A stretch of 64,000 nt of DNA from Clostridiales bacterium (GTDB taxonomy: Bacteria; Bacillota; Clostridia; Christensenellales; Borkfalkiaceae), in the NCBI GenBank assembly GCA_015055805.1, contig SVHN01000002.1:62001-126000 (forward strand). The letters run 5' to 3'. Below are positions 1 to 8,384 of the stretch, one piece after another. Every line of letters begins with the position of its first letter. The first letter of the stretch is position 1. Under the pieces are notes generated by a model. That model was not told where the DNA came from, ran no database searches, and saw only the letters and a list, made by a program, of their open reading frames with translations. Both the position numbers and the translations under genes were made by a program.

Positions 1-1526
1 AGCCCACATATACATTCGCAAATATGATAATTTTTATCCACCACCATTGGTCCGTTATCTTCCTCATAATGATACTTAGCCCTTACTGTTTTAGCCGTGT
101 GGAAATCGTTTGCTTTATATCTACCACAAATATCACATTGCATTATGTGATAATTATTATTCCCCTCTAAAAACACATAAGACTCACTTGTATGTGTATG
201 CGAAGTTTGAAAAGTCAAACAATCATCAGCCCAACTCGCATTAAACCAAACATTGTTACAATCCGTATTATACACATCCCCACTTTTTACTCCCCATCCA
301 AAGTGGGCAATATATCCAGCAATATTAACATTATTAACTCTAAACGTTTGATATCCATAAACCACAACAGAATGTGGTTTTACCTCTATTTCTTTTGGTT
401 TACTTGTATCGTTTCCGCTCGTTTCTGTTTCATTTGCATCTTCAGTGTCTGCCTTCACCCTGTAAACATTCATACCTACAATTATGGGATAACCTTGATT
501 TACATTACTTTTTATTATACTGTCAATGTTTTTGTCGTAAAAATTTAGTTCCACATTTTGTTCAACATCTGACACTGTATTATTATCCAAATATCTTTCA
601 ATTGCCCTTTTTGCCGTAGTTAAAGATACGCCGTCAGAAGTATCCCCCATGTACGATTTTAACAATTTAAAAAATTCATCATTCGCCCCTAAGCCTTTAG
701 GATTATAAATTTGTTTTCTTTGTTCTTCCGTTCCATTCAAATAGCTTTTATCTATCAATCTTCCATCATTTGACCAATTATTGTATCCTAAAAGCAACTG
801 CGTTGCTACAACAGAACACTCTGTTCCACCGTTTATTGTATGGCTAGGTTTTAGCAAAAAATATTCTTTGTTAGGAATATATCTTTGACTAACTATTTGG
901 TATTCGTCAATATCAACATATCCTTGATCTGTTGAACCTGTTCCCGTTGGTCCTGGATCTACAGATAATAAAGACACGTTCAAATTCGGTTTGGCAACGC
1001 TTTTTGCCGTTACTTCGTTTGATTTTACAACGTCTACTTCCTTTTCTTCTTCTACTTTATCTATCCTTTTTGCAGAAGTTTTTTCCCTTAAATTATCGGA
1101 TATTGTTTTTAGATGTTCCTTATTTATTCTCTCTTTTGTGTTTATATTCTCAATTTCTCCATCTTTTTTAGTAAAATAGTTGGCAGGTCCACCATAATAA
1201 CTATCCGACTTGTTTAAATTTCCAAAAGGCGAACTTCCCTCTGCACTATATTCTACTATTTGCATATCTTTCCTTGTAAAAATAACGTATCCTTTATCTT
1301 GCCCTGTCGCAATTATATAATCATTTTCGCCGTCTAAACTTTTCAAATCATACGACAGCACGGATTGATCAACAGGATTTATATCTTGTTCAAAAAGTTT
1401 AAGGGCAATAGCCTCGGCATTTAGTTTCTGCTCATCATAAACACCTGTTCCGCTTAAGCCTAAGATTACCGTAACAAAAATAACCATACTTAATAATTGC
1501 GAAATAACTTTCAAATACTTTTTCAT
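1..1526 (-). CDS. Secreted papain-fold (C39/C10-like) cysteine peptidase-like protein, partial
   Basis: The reading frame is open from an ATG at 1524-1526 to the window edge, about 508 codons, so the C-terminus is missing. GGAG lies 8 nt before the ATG. Residues 1-25 form a signal peptide or membrane anchor. After a charged region (about 120-175) comes a peptidase-like core: a Cys near residue 237 in NGGTECSVVATQLLLGYNNW, and a His near 385 in KPHSVVVYGY, followed by HFGWG. Spacing and context fit a papain-fold Cys/His pair. The visible C-terminal part carries His/Cys motifs (HTHTSESY, CDICGRYK, CECICG) of the kind seen at the ends of Firmicute surface proteins. The family is inferred from motif layout only, so C39-like versus C10-like is uncertain. 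It probably acts outside the cell. Confidence 0.6.
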   Translation of the reverse strand, partial: MKKYLKVISQLLSMVIFVTVILGLSGTGVYDEQKLNAEAIALKLFEQDINPVDQSVLSYDLKSLDGENDYIIATGQDKGYVIFTRKDMQIVEYSAEGSSPFGNLNKSDSYYGGPANYFTKKDGEIENINTKERINKEHLKTISDNLREKTSAKRIDKVEEEKEVDVVKSNEVTAKSVAKPNLNVSLLSVDPGPTGTGSTDQGYVDIDEYQIVSQRYIPNKEYFLLKPSHTINGGTECSVVATQLLLGYNNWSNDGRLIDKSYLNGTEEQRKQIYNPKGLGANDEFFKLLKSYMGDTSDGVSLTTAKRAIERYLDNNTVSDVEQNVELNFYDKNIDSIIKSNVNQGYPIIVGMNVYRVKADTEDANETETSGNDTSKPKEIEVKPHSVVVYGYQTFRVNNVNIAGYIAHFGWGVKSGDVYNTDCNNVWFNASWADDCLTFQTSHTHTSESYVFLEGNNNYHIMQCDICGRYKANDFHTAKTVRAKYHYEEDNGPMVVDKNYHICECICG

Positions 1527-1643
1527 AATTGTTTCTCCTTTTTTCTAAAATTTGGCAAAACCGCACCTTATACTGCGATAGTAGCATAAAAAGGCAAGTG
1601 TTTCAAGACAAAAAGTTCTAAAACTAGCCAAAAAATTAGAAAT

Positions 1644-1682
1644 AAAAAAGAGAGCTGACTTTTTTATTTGTCAAACTCTCTC
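1644..1682 (-). terminator. Rho-independent terminator after mscL
   Basis: On the minus strand a GAGAG...CTCTC stem with an inner GAC/GTC pairing (one bulge) is followed by six T. It lies about 25 nt past the mscL stop codon. Confidence 0.7.
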
Positions 1683-1704
1683 AGTTTTAAGGTTTTAAAT
1701 AGGC

Positions 1705-2316
1705 TTATTTTGCCATGTTCTTTTCAAGCAATTCTTTTATTGACTTTAATAAATCTTCGGTAGTGGGATTTGCAAGTCTTTCTGCTAGAGCCTTTTCGTC
1801 GGCAATTCTCTTTTCTTCAGCCGCTTTTTCGTCCGCTGCTTTTTTCTTGTCGTCAAAGTATTTCTTTACAGCGTCTTTATCGGTCAATTTTACGCCTGCC
1901 GCTTTAAGTTCTTTTCTTTCGTGTCTATCGAGATACTTATCGTCGAACTCTTTGTGGAACTGTTCGTTGCGTTCTTTAATCTTGTTGATAGTTTTAACGA
2001 TAGTGAATAAAACGATTGCGATTAAGAAGAAGTTTATAATCGCGCTGATGAACGAACCCCAGTCGATATAGATAGAACTTGCCAAATCGTAAGTGCCGTC
2101 TTCCTTAGTCACCATAGATAGTGGGGTTATTGCGCCGCTCAAACCGTCCTTGCCGATTAAAACTGCTAAAAGCCAGTTGATAATAGGCTTTAAGATAAAG
2201 TTTGACAGACCGTTTACGATACCTGTGAACGCACCGCCAACGATAACGCCGACAGCCATGTCCAGCACGTTTCCGCGCGTGATAAATTTCTTGAATTCTC
2301 CAAAAAACTTTTTCAT
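1705..2316 (-). CDS. mscL: Large-conductance mechanosensitive channel MscL with long cytoplasmic insert
   Basis: Tension-gated homopentameric membrane channel that releases solutes on hypo-osmotic shock. The N-terminus MKKFFGEFKKFITRGNVLDM and the first membrane helix (VGVIVGGAFTGIVNGL) are typical, and a second helix lies near residues 85-110 (ISAIINFFLIAIVLFTIV). The protein has 203 residues against the family's usual 130-150. The usual C-terminal bundle (TTEDLLKSIKELLEKN) is present, so the extra 50-60 residues are a Lys/Ala/Glu-rich, probably coiled-coil segment between the second helix and that bundle (about 120-183). A good ribosome site (AAAGGAG) precedes the ATG. It is the last gene of a minus-strand run from 6387. 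Confidence 0.95.
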   Translation of the reverse strand: MKKFFGEFKKFITRGNVLDMAVGVIVGGAFTGIVNGLSNFILKPIINWLLAVLIGKDGLSGAITPLSMVTKEDGTYDLASSIYIDWGSFISAIINFFLIAIVLFTIVKTINKIKERNEQFHKEFDDKYLDRHERKELKAAGVKLTDKDAVKKYFDDKKKAADEKAAEEKRIADEKALAERLANPTTEDLLKSIKELLEKNMAK

Positions 2317-2332
2317 TTGTTTTTTCTCCTTT

Positions 2333-2437
2333 TTATTTCAATTTATTTTTTATTATTTTTCTCACTAATCTTGCGCACTCTTCAGGTGACGCATATTTAA
2401 GTTTTCTTTCTAAGTCTTCTAATCTTTCCTTTTTCAA
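2333..2437 (-). CDS. Possible 34-residue small protein between uppP and mscL
   Basis: A TTG-started frame begins 1 nt after the uppP stop, with GGAG (inside the last uppP codons) about 8 nt upstream. It runs 34 codons to a TAA 16 nt before mscL. The product is highly charged and probably helical (KKERLEDLERKLKYASPEEC), with one Cys and no membrane segment. It fills almost the whole uppP-mscL gap, which favours translation, but no family is recognised and the TTG start makes it uncertain. Confidence 0.35.
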   Translation of the reverse strand: MKKERLEDLERKLKYASPEECARLVRKIIKNKLK

Positions 2438-2438
2438 T

Positions 2439-3227
2439 TTACACTCCAAACGCAACGAAACTTATAACTGACGCTGCAGCCATTATAACTAAGTAAAGGC
2501 TAAACCATTTATAGTTGGCTTTCTTAATTATTTTGAGCATTACTTTAATGGCTATGTATCCTGTAATAGCAGCGGTCACCACGCCGAAGATAAGCGGCAG
2601 AACTTCTATGGTTGCGCCGTCCTTTATAACCTTTACGCCCGAAACCAACGCCGCGCCCAAGATTACGGGTATACTCATTAAAAAGGCAAAGTTTGCGTTT
2701 TTGCTCCTTTCAACGCCGGCAAAGCAGCCAGCGGAAATAACCGTTCCGCTACGAGATAGTCCCGGAACAATTGCAACGCTCTGAGCAAGCCCCATTGCAA
2801 GACTGCTCTTATACGATAGTGGTAACGCCCTGTCGTATTTTTTGCTTACCCACTCGGATATAAACAGTTCTGTTGCCGTGAGAAGAAAGGTTGCCGCTAA
2901 AAGACAAGCCGCCAAAAGGTCGCCGCCGTAGAACGCGCCTTCGACAAAGTCGCCGAGGAACATTCCCGTTATTGCGGCAGGAATAGTCGCTATTATAAGC
3001 ATCAACATTTTATCGAACGGCTTTTTGAACAGTTCGAGTATTTCCTTATAGAAAACGATAATAACGGGTATTAGCGTACCTATATGTAACATTATATCAA
3101 AGAATAATCCGCCCTCGGTTATCCCAAGCCATCTCTGCATAATTAGCAGATGCCCGCTTGAAGATACGGGTAAAAATTCTGCAAAGCCTTGAACTGCGCC
3201 AAGTATTATTGCCTGCCAGATTTCCAT
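2439..3227 (-). CDS. uppP: Undecaprenyl-diphosphatase UppP/BacA
   Basis: Integral membrane phosphatase that converts undecaprenyl diphosphate to the monophosphate, recycling the lipid carrier for cell-wall polymers; overproduction gives bacitracin resistance. The two signatures are present: QGFAEFLPVSSSGHL near residue 14 and VPGLSRSGTVISAG near residue 155, which carry the catalytic Glu/Ser and Arg residues. At 262 residues with multiple hydrophobic segments it is normal for the family. It lies 9 nt after the LysR gene on the same strand, suggesting co-transcription. Confidence 0.96.
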   Translation of the reverse strand: MEIWQAIILGAVQGFAEFLPVSSSGHLLIMQRWLGITEGGLFFDIMLHIGTLIPVIIVFYKEILELFKKPFDKMLMLIIATIPAAITGMFLGDFVEGAFYGGDLLAACLLAATFLLTATELFISEWVSKKYDRALPLSYKSSLAMGLAQSVAIVPGLSRSGTVISAGCFAGVERSKNANFAFLMSIPVILGAALVSGVKVIKDGATIEVLPLIFGVVTAAITGYIAIKVMLKIIKKANYKWFSLYLVIMAAASVISFVAFGV

Positions 3228-3236
3228 AAACTCTCC

Positions 3237-4124
3237 TTAAACTTTATTGACTAATTTTATAAACTCTTTAACCGCAAAGGTAAGATTTTCGTGTTTGGGA
3301 AGAGCAAGCCCTACTGCACGAGTGGGAAGAGCAGGGTTGGTTTTTATTTCTTTAAGCGTGCCGTCTTCTAGTTCGTGCGCAACAAATTCTTTGGGTATAC
3401 AAGCGATACCTATACCGTTTTTAGCAAGTTCGGTCATAAGTTCTAAGCTTGCAAGCTCGATTTCAGGGTGAAGATGAACGCCCTGAGAGTGCGCAAAACT
3501 AACTATTGCTTGCCTTGTTGCAGTAGAGAGTTCAAGCATTAATAGCGGATAGTCCTGTAGCCTTTTTAAATCCACTACTTCGCCGAACAGTTCGCTAAAC
3601 TTTTCACTTGCAACGAAAGTGTCGTGCAATTGCATAACCGTATTCGACAGGTGAATATCGCTGTCGTCGATAGGTAGGTTTACAAACCCTACGTCGCCCT
3701 TGTTGTTTTTCAAAAGTTCTATGGTTTCACTCGAAGTTCCGTTCTGTAAAATAAGGTTTACGTCGGGATACTTTTCGTGGTATTCTTTAATAAACGGAAG
3801 TAGAAAGTGGGTAGCAACCGTGTCTGACGCGCAAATTCTAACGACGCCCGTCGCGGTATCCTTAAACTCTGCGTACTTACTCTCAGCGTCGTCAAAAAGT
3901 TTAAGTGCCTTTTCCACGGTGGAAAAAATCTGTTTCCCGCCCGTTTCTGAAAGTTCCATACCCTTGTGAGTGCGGTTAAAAAGTTTACCGCCCAGCTGGC
4001 TTTCAAGCTGCTTGATTGCCTGCGATACCGCCGGCTGAGATATATATAGTTCTTCAGCAGCCTTGGTTAAACTTCCACATTTTGCCACCGTATAAAATAC
4101 TCTGTACAACTCAAGATTTACCAT
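3237..4124 (-). CDS. LysR-family transcriptional regulator
   Basis: DNA-binding regulator of 295 residues. The N-terminal winged helix-turn-helix (residues 1-60) shows the LysR signature: AAEELYISQPAVSQAIKQLE followed by LFNRTHKGMELSETG. The rest is the periplasmic-binding-protein-like effector domain, with the typical end GIGIACIPKEFV. The effector is unknown. Unlike most LysR genes it is not divergent from a target; it sits inside a same-strand run (16 nt after mnmE, 9 nt before uppP), so it may regulate a distant gene or its own operon. Confidence 0.93.
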   Translation of the reverse strand: MVNLELYRVFYTVAKCGSLTKAAEELYISQPAVSQAIKQLESQLGGKLFNRTHKGMELSETGGKQIFSTVEKALKLFDDAESKYAEFKDTATGVVRICASDTVATHFLLPFIKEYHEKYPDVNLILQNGTSSETIELLKNNKGDVGFVNLPIDDSDIHLSNTVMQLHDTFVASEKFSELFGEVVDLKRLQDYPLLMLELSTATRQAIVSFAHSQGVHLHPEIELASLELMTELAKNGIGIACIPKEFVAHELEDGTLKEIKTNPALPTRAVGLALPKHENLTFAVKEFIKLVNKV

Positions 4125-4140
4125 AAATCTTCCCCCGTCG

Positions 4141-5478
4141 TTATTTGCCTACACAGAATTTTTTAAATATATCGTTTATAATGTCTTCGGTTGCCGTACG
4201 CCCTGATATTTCACCGAGCGCGTCCCAACCGTCTTTTATATCGATTGATAGGACGTCAAGAGTTACGCTATCTACCGCAGAAAACGCAGCCGCGAGTTTT
4301 TCTTTTGCGCGGTTTATCGCATCAAAATGACGTTCTTCACACAAAAAGTCACCGTTTAAGTCTACGTTTGCACCAACCGTTTTTTCAAACATAAGAGTTT
4401 TTAGTTCGGAAAGGTTTTCCTTTTTAAGCGCAGAAACGTAAACGTCCGCCCTGTCGTCTTTATAATCGGTCTTGTCAATCTTATTTACCGCTACTATATG
4501 GTTTTTATCCTTAACCCTTTGATAAAGGGCGTCGTCTTCGGCAGTAACGTTTGCGCCGTCAATCACCAAGAGCAAAAGGTCGCTTTGCTCTAATACGCGT
4601 TCGGAAAGTTGAACGCCTAATTCTTCGACCTTATCGTCGCTGTTCCTTATACCTGCCGTATCCGAAAAATTAAACCTTACTCCGTCTATATCAATAGAGC
4701 CTTCAACAACGTCGCGCGTTGTTCCTGCGATATCGGATACTATTGCTTTATCATAGTTTAGAAGCGCGTTAAGTAGTGAACTTTTACCCGTGTTGGGTTT
4801 TCCAACTATACCGACCTGAACGCCGCTTTTAAGGGTTCTGCCCATGCGGTAAGTGGAAAGTAGCGCGTCAAGTTTTTCAATAACGTATTTTAAGGTGGTC
4901 TTAACCGACTCGGTGGACGCCTTTTCTAAATCTTCTTCGGGAAAGTCCATATCCGCGTCAACTTCTGCTAAAACGTCGGTTATTCTTTCTTGTAAATCAT
5001 TGATTTCTTGGGTTAGTTTTTCTCTATAAAGATAATACCCCGCCTTTACCCCGCTTACCGATTCGCTGTTAATCATATCGATAAGTCCTTCCGCGCTTGA
5101 AAGGGATAATTTGCCGTTCATAAAAGCGCGCTTAGTAAACTCACCGTTGGTAGCAAGGCGCGCGCCGAGCGTAAGAATTTTTTTGAGTATTCCTTTGGTT
5201 ATAGCCGTTCCGCCGTGAGAGTGGAATTCAACTATATCTTCGCCCGTAAAACTTTTCGGTCCTTTAAAATATACGCAAAGACCGAAATCACTAAAACCGT
5301 CGGCGAGAATTTCGCCGACGTACATTTTATAAGGCTCAAAATCTTTCACCAACGTTTTCCCCGTCGGCAAAAACATCTTTTCTGCTATTGAAAGCGGATT
5401 GTCGCCGCTTATTCTTATGACCGCAACGCCACTCGCCGAAAGGGCTGTGGATATGGCGGCTATGTTTTCCGATGCCAT
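4141..5478 (-). CDS. mnmE: tRNA modification GTPase MnmE
   Basis: With MnmG it installs the 5-carboxymethylaminomethyl (or aminomethyl) group on wobble U34 of several tRNAs. The protein has 445 residues: an N-terminal folate-binding domain (1-120, with GEILADGFSDFGLCVYF), a helical domain, and an inserted Ras-like G domain with P-loop GKPNTGKSSLLNALL, switch DIAGTTRDVVEG, DTAG and NKID. It ends in CVGK, the conserved C-terminal Cys motif needed for modification. mnmG is not in the window. The gene is 6 nt from the upstream membrane-protein gene. MnmA, which thiolates the same uridine, is encoded at 12039-13124. Confidence 0.97.
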   Translation of the reverse strand: MASENIAAISTALSASGVAVIRISGDNPLSIAEKMFLPTGKTLVKDFEPYKMYVGEILADGFSDFGLCVYFKGPKSFTGEDIVEFHSHGGTAITKGILKKILTLGARLATNGEFTKRAFMNGKLSLSSAEGLIDMINSESVSGVKAGYYLYREKLTQEINDLQERITDVLAEVDADMDFPEEDLEKASTESVKTTLKYVIEKLDALLSTYRMGRTLKSGVQVGIVGKPNTGKSSLLNALLNYDKAIVSDIAGTTRDVVEGSIDIDGVRFNFSDTAGIRNSDDKVEELGVQLSERVLEQSDLLLLVIDGANVTAEDDALYQRVKDKNHIVAVNKIDKTDYKDDRADVYVSALKKENLSELKTLMFEKTVGANVDLNGDFLCEERHFDAINRAKEKLAAAFSAVDSVTLDVLSIDIKDGWDALGEISGRTATEDIINDIFKKFCVGK

Positions 5479-5484
5479 TAATTA

Positions 5485-6387
5485 TTATTCGTCCTTTTTG
5501 CCGTCTTTATCGTTAGAAAAATCCGCAAACGGATCACCGGGATCAATCTCGCCCCTTTCCGCAAACTCCGAAAACGGGGTTTCCGGTGGACGCTGTTGAT
5601 TTTGCGGCGGATTGCCGTAAGGATTGTTATACGGATTACCGCCGTAGGGGTTTCCGTAATATCTGTATCTTGAACGCACGTAGTCCATATAGTCTATAGG
5701 TTCTCTCTTCCTGACCGCAAAAACGAACGGTCCGAACAAACCGAATATAGAAAGTATACTAAATAACATATAGTGCTGCGGACGATACTTCTTGAAAAGG
5801 TTAATGTAAATCATTACGGTAATAACGATACTTGCAATTTCAAGTAAGGGAAGAATATAGTTGCAAACAGAAATGATTTTTCCCAAAGCATTAGCCGCGC
5901 TGCCGTAAGGATCAACGAAGTTGCTTGCGCCGTAAACACCCGAAATAAAAGTACCTTTCAAACCGTTTGCGTATGCATAAGCATCCATTTCTGCAATGGT
6001 GTTAAAACTTAATACAAACAACTTTCTGCCCATAAGAACGTTACCGACTATCGGGAAGTAAGCAATAGCATTGACGATAAAGTTAAGCCCTTGGAACACG
6101 CCGAATAAAATGCAGAATAAAAGAGCAAAACTCTGGAAAGGTTTACCGAAAACCTTGTCGTCACCTATAAGCTTACACGCAGTAAACACCCAAAGAATAG
6201 GTATCCACGAGAAAACCACGCAAGACTTACTTAGTCCTACTTTTTTGGACATTACCATCAAGCCGATAGAACGAAGAGCGTAAAACGCCACCATAACGGC
6301 AAGAACTATTGATAGTTCAACTATTAGTGATGCGAGCGGCATTGAAAGTTCAACGCCCGAACCGTCACTGTAAATAAAAGTAATCAT
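5485..6387 (-). CDS. Multi-pass membrane protein with Pro/Asn/Gly/Tyr-rich cytoplasmic tail
   Basis: 300 residues, function not recognised. About five hydrophobic segments can be seen (roughly 15-45, 55-75, 85-120, 175-200 and 205-225). A conserved-looking loop CKLIGDDKVFGKPF follows the second. The tail from about residue 240 is low complexity, with repeated NPYG/NPYN units (GNPYGGNPYNNPYGNPPQN), and ends in an acidic stretch. The start follows TAAGGAG at 8 nt. It is the first gene of the minus-strand run to mscL. Similar small membrane proteins with Tyr/Pro/Asn tails are common in Clostridia, but I assign no role. Confidence 0.75.
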   Translation of the reverse strand: MITFIYSDGSGVELSMPLASLIVELSIVLAVMVAFYALRSIGLMVMSKKVGLSKSCVVFSWIPILWVFTACKLIGDDKVFGKPFQSFALLFCILFGVFQGLNFIVNAIAYFPIVGNVLMGRKLFVLSFNTIAEMDAYAYANGLKGTFISGVYGASNFVDPYGSAANALGKIISVCNYILPLLEIASIVITVMIYINLFKKYRPQHYMLFSILSIFGLFGPFVFAVRKREPIDYMDYVRSRYRYYGNPYGGNPYNNPYGNPPQNQQRPPETPFSEFAERGEIDPGDPFADFSNDKDGKKDE

Positions 6388-6431
6388 TAAAAACTCCTTA
6401 GGTTTTAATTAGAAAAAGCAAACCGAATTTT

Positions 6432-6454
6432 AGTGAAGAGTGAATAGTTGCGGT
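6432..6454. repeat. AGTGAAGAGTGAATAGTTG repeat, locus 1
   Basis: Short repeat that recurs at 16341-16370 and, diverged, at 36325-36360. In each place it lies a short distance before a structured interspersed element or a tRNA gene. The internal unit GTGAAGA/GTGAATA is itself iterated. Confidence 0.6.
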
Positions 6455-6482
6455 TTGGTTTTATATAATTTTGGTTTTGTAT

Positions 6483-6606
6483 AATAAGGGGTTAGATACA
6501 AGCAAGACAAGGAAAGTGAAGTTTTACGAAGTGCGTGTACTTTTACGTACACAATCGAGTAAAACTGATACTTGACACAGTATTGCGCAGTATATAAGCA
6601 CTTATT
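6483..6606 (+). repeat. Structured interspersed element, copy 1
   Basis: Copy of the seven-member family. Outer arms start AATAAGG at 6483 and end CTTATT at 6606. The middle stem is AGTTTTAC (6520-6527) with GTAAAACT (6559-6566). The inner hairpin is GTGTAC (6535-6540) with GTACAC (6547-6552). The conserved strings ACAAGCAAGACAAGG and GCGCAGT lie between the outer and middle stems. It is in tandem with copy 2. Confidence 0.85.
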
Positions 6607-6609
6607 GTA

Positions 6610-6732
6610 AATAAGGGGTTAGATACAAGCAAGACAAGGCGTGTGAGTATTGCGACGGGGCGCGTACTTCTTGTACGCAACCCTAGCAACACGGAACACA
6701 ACGCAGTATTGCGCAGTAGGTAAACCCTTATT
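6610..6732 (+). repeat. Structured interspersed element, copy 2
   Basis: Tandem neighbour of copy 1 with the same outer arms (AATAAGGGG at the left, ACCCTTATT at the right). The inner hairpin is GCGTAC (6662-6667) with GTACGC (6673-6678), a compensated change from the GTGTAC/GTACAC of copy 1. The right edge touches the proS stop codon. Confidence 0.85.
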
Positions 6733-8160
6733 TTAGTAGGCGCGGGCAAATATTACCTTATGCTTAGCAGGTTTTCCACAGATTGCACACTTTTCAGGAA
6801 TACCTTCTTCGTCAACCATGACGCGAGCGGTGGCGGAAGCAAGTTCTTTTACTTTGTCTTCACACTCACGACAACCACACCAACCGGCTTTTACGAATTT
6901 TCCGTCTACGCCGTTTATTATTCCGTCGAGAGTATCCGTTTCTATTATACGCGCGTCGCGGTTTGCCCTTGACTTAACGAGCATTTCTTTTTGGATAATA
7001 TCGAGAAGTTCTGGAATAAGGGTTTCAAGCGCGTCGATTGACTCGAACTGCTTTTCGTTTTTATCCCTGCGAACGAGAACGGCTTGATTGTTTTCAATAT
7101 CTCTAGGTCCTATCTCGATACGTAAGGGAACGCCTTTCATTTCCCACTCGTTAAACTTCCAACCTGGGCTCATATCACGGGTATCGGTTTCTGCGCGAAT
7201 ACCCGCTTTTACTAGCATTGATTCTATTTCTTTTGCCTTTTCGATTACACCGCCCTTATGCGCTGCAACGGGAACGATAATAACTTGGATAGGCGCAATC
7301 TTTGGCGGCAGCACAAGACCACGTTGGTCGCCGTGCGCCATGATTACCGCGCCGATCATACGAGTAGAAGTTCCCCAAGAAGTAGTATATCCATACTTTT
7401 GAGTACTATCCTTATCTAAGAATTTTATATCGAACGCTTTTGAGAAGTTCTGTCCTAAGTAGTGGCTAGTACCCGACTGCAAACTCTTTCCGTCTAGCAT
7501 CATTGCCTCCAAGCCGAAAGTAGCAACCGCGCCTGCGAACTTTTCCTTTTCGGTCTTTCTGCCGCAGATTACGGGAAGAGCAAGGGTTTCTTCCATAAAC
7601 TCTCTATAAACGTTGAGCATCTTTATGGTTTCTTCCATAGCCTCTTCTTCGGTGGCGTGAACGGTATGACCTTCCTGCCACAAAAATTCGCTGGTACGAA
7701 GGAAGGGACGTGTGGTCTTTTCCCAACGCATAACGTTACACCATTGATTCATAATAACCGGAAGATCACGATAGGACTGAATCCACTTTGCGTACATCGT
7801 TCCGATAACCGTTTCACTAGTTGGACGGATTGCAAGCGGTTCTTCAAGTTTTGCGCCGCCCGCGTGGGTTACGACTGCAACTTCGGGCGCAAACCCTTCA
7901 ACGTGTTCTGCCTCTTTGGTGAAAAAACTCATAGGGATAAGCAATGGAAAGTACGCGTTCTTAGAACCGTTTTCCTTAAAACGCCTATCCATATCTTTTT
8001 GTATATTTTCCCAAATAGCGTAACCGTAAGGACGGATAACCATAGTACCTTTTACAGGACCGTAGTCAACCAACTGGGTTTTTAACACCACGTCGGTATA
8101 CCATTGGGTAAAGTTTTCGTTGATGTCTGCGATCTCTTTTACAAACTGTTTTTCTGCCAT
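6733..8160 (-). CDS. proS: Prolyl-tRNA synthetase, short (eukaryote/archaea-like) form
   Basis: Class II synthetase that charges tRNA-Pro. Motif 2 (VMRWEKTTRPFLRTSEFLWQ) and the TSE and HGD segments (AHGDQRGLVLPP) are visible. There is no INS editing domain, and the C-terminal extension carries Cys pairs (CGCREC, CAICGK) and ends in a terminal Tyr, as in the archaeal-type ProS of some Clostridia. I take the ATG at 8158-8160 (475 residues, beginning MAEKQFVKEI) because GGAG lies 8 nt before it; the upstream in-frame ATG at 8187 has no ribosome site. A TTGTAT-17-TATAAT promoter lies just upstream. I see no T-box leader. The stop codon is flush with repeat copy 2. Confidence 0.96.
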   Translation of the reverse strand: MAEKQFVKEIADINENFTQWYTDVVLKTQLVDYGPVKGTMVIRPYGYAIWENIQKDMDRRFKENGSKNAYFPLLIPMSFFTKEAEHVEGFAPEVAVVTHAGGAKLEEPLAIRPTSETVIGTMYAKWIQSYRDLPVIMNQWCNVMRWEKTTRPFLRTSEFLWQEGHTVHATEEEAMEETIKMLNVYREFMEETLALPVICGRKTEKEKFAGAVATFGLEAMMLDGKSLQSGTSHYLGQNFSKAFDIKFLDKDSTQKYGYTTSWGTSTRMIGAVIMAHGDQRGLVLPPKIAPIQVIIVPVAAHKGGVIEKAKEIESMLVKAGIRAETDTRDMSPGWKFNEWEMKGVPLRIEIGPRDIENNQAVLVRRDKNEKQFESIDALETLIPELLDIIQKEMLVKSRANRDARIIETDTLDGIINGVDGKFVKAGWCGCRECEDKVKELASATARVMVDEEGIPEKCAICGKPAKHKVIFARAY

Positions 8161-8201
8161 AATCTTTCTCCGTGCATAATTTTCCATTATTAGACAGTCT
8201 A

Positions 8202-8230
8202 ATTATAGCACGCAAACGATAAATATACAA
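8202..8230 (-). promoter_or_regulatory. Promoter for proS
   Basis: Minus-strand TTGTAT (8225-8230), 17-nt spacer, TATAAT (8202-8207). Confidence 0.6.
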
Positions 8231-8260
8231 GTTTTTTTCTTTAATTTTACACAAAAAGGC

Positions 8261-8289
8261 TTGAAAAAGAATTGATATTGCTATATAAT
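8261..8289 (+). promoter_or_regulatory. Promoter for tkt
   Basis: TTGAAA (8261-8266), 17-nt spacer, TATAAT (8284-8289), about 95 nt before the tkt start. It is divergent from the proS promoter. Confidence 0.7.
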
Positions 8290-8384
8290 ATATATCGAAT
8301 TTACGTTAACGGTTTGCCGTTTACTTAATTTTTTAAGTGAAAATCACACGGCGTTCCGTTTATCACTACATTTAGGAGGATATT

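Noticed and set aside
192-548. 118-codon plus-strand frame near the left edge
   Set aside because: Antisense to the secreted peptidase-like gene, whose frame, signal peptide and ribosome site are convincing.
6388-6732. CRISPR array
   Set aside because: The repeats here are two tandem copies of a 120-bp structured element without unique spacers; no cas gene is present anywhere in the window.
7657-8085. 142-codon plus-strand frame antisense to proS
   Set aside because: Entirely inside proS on the opposite strand with no ribosome site.
8161-8384. T-box leader before proS
   Set aside because: The leader is only about 35 nt from the predicted start site, with no T-box sequence or specifier hairpin.
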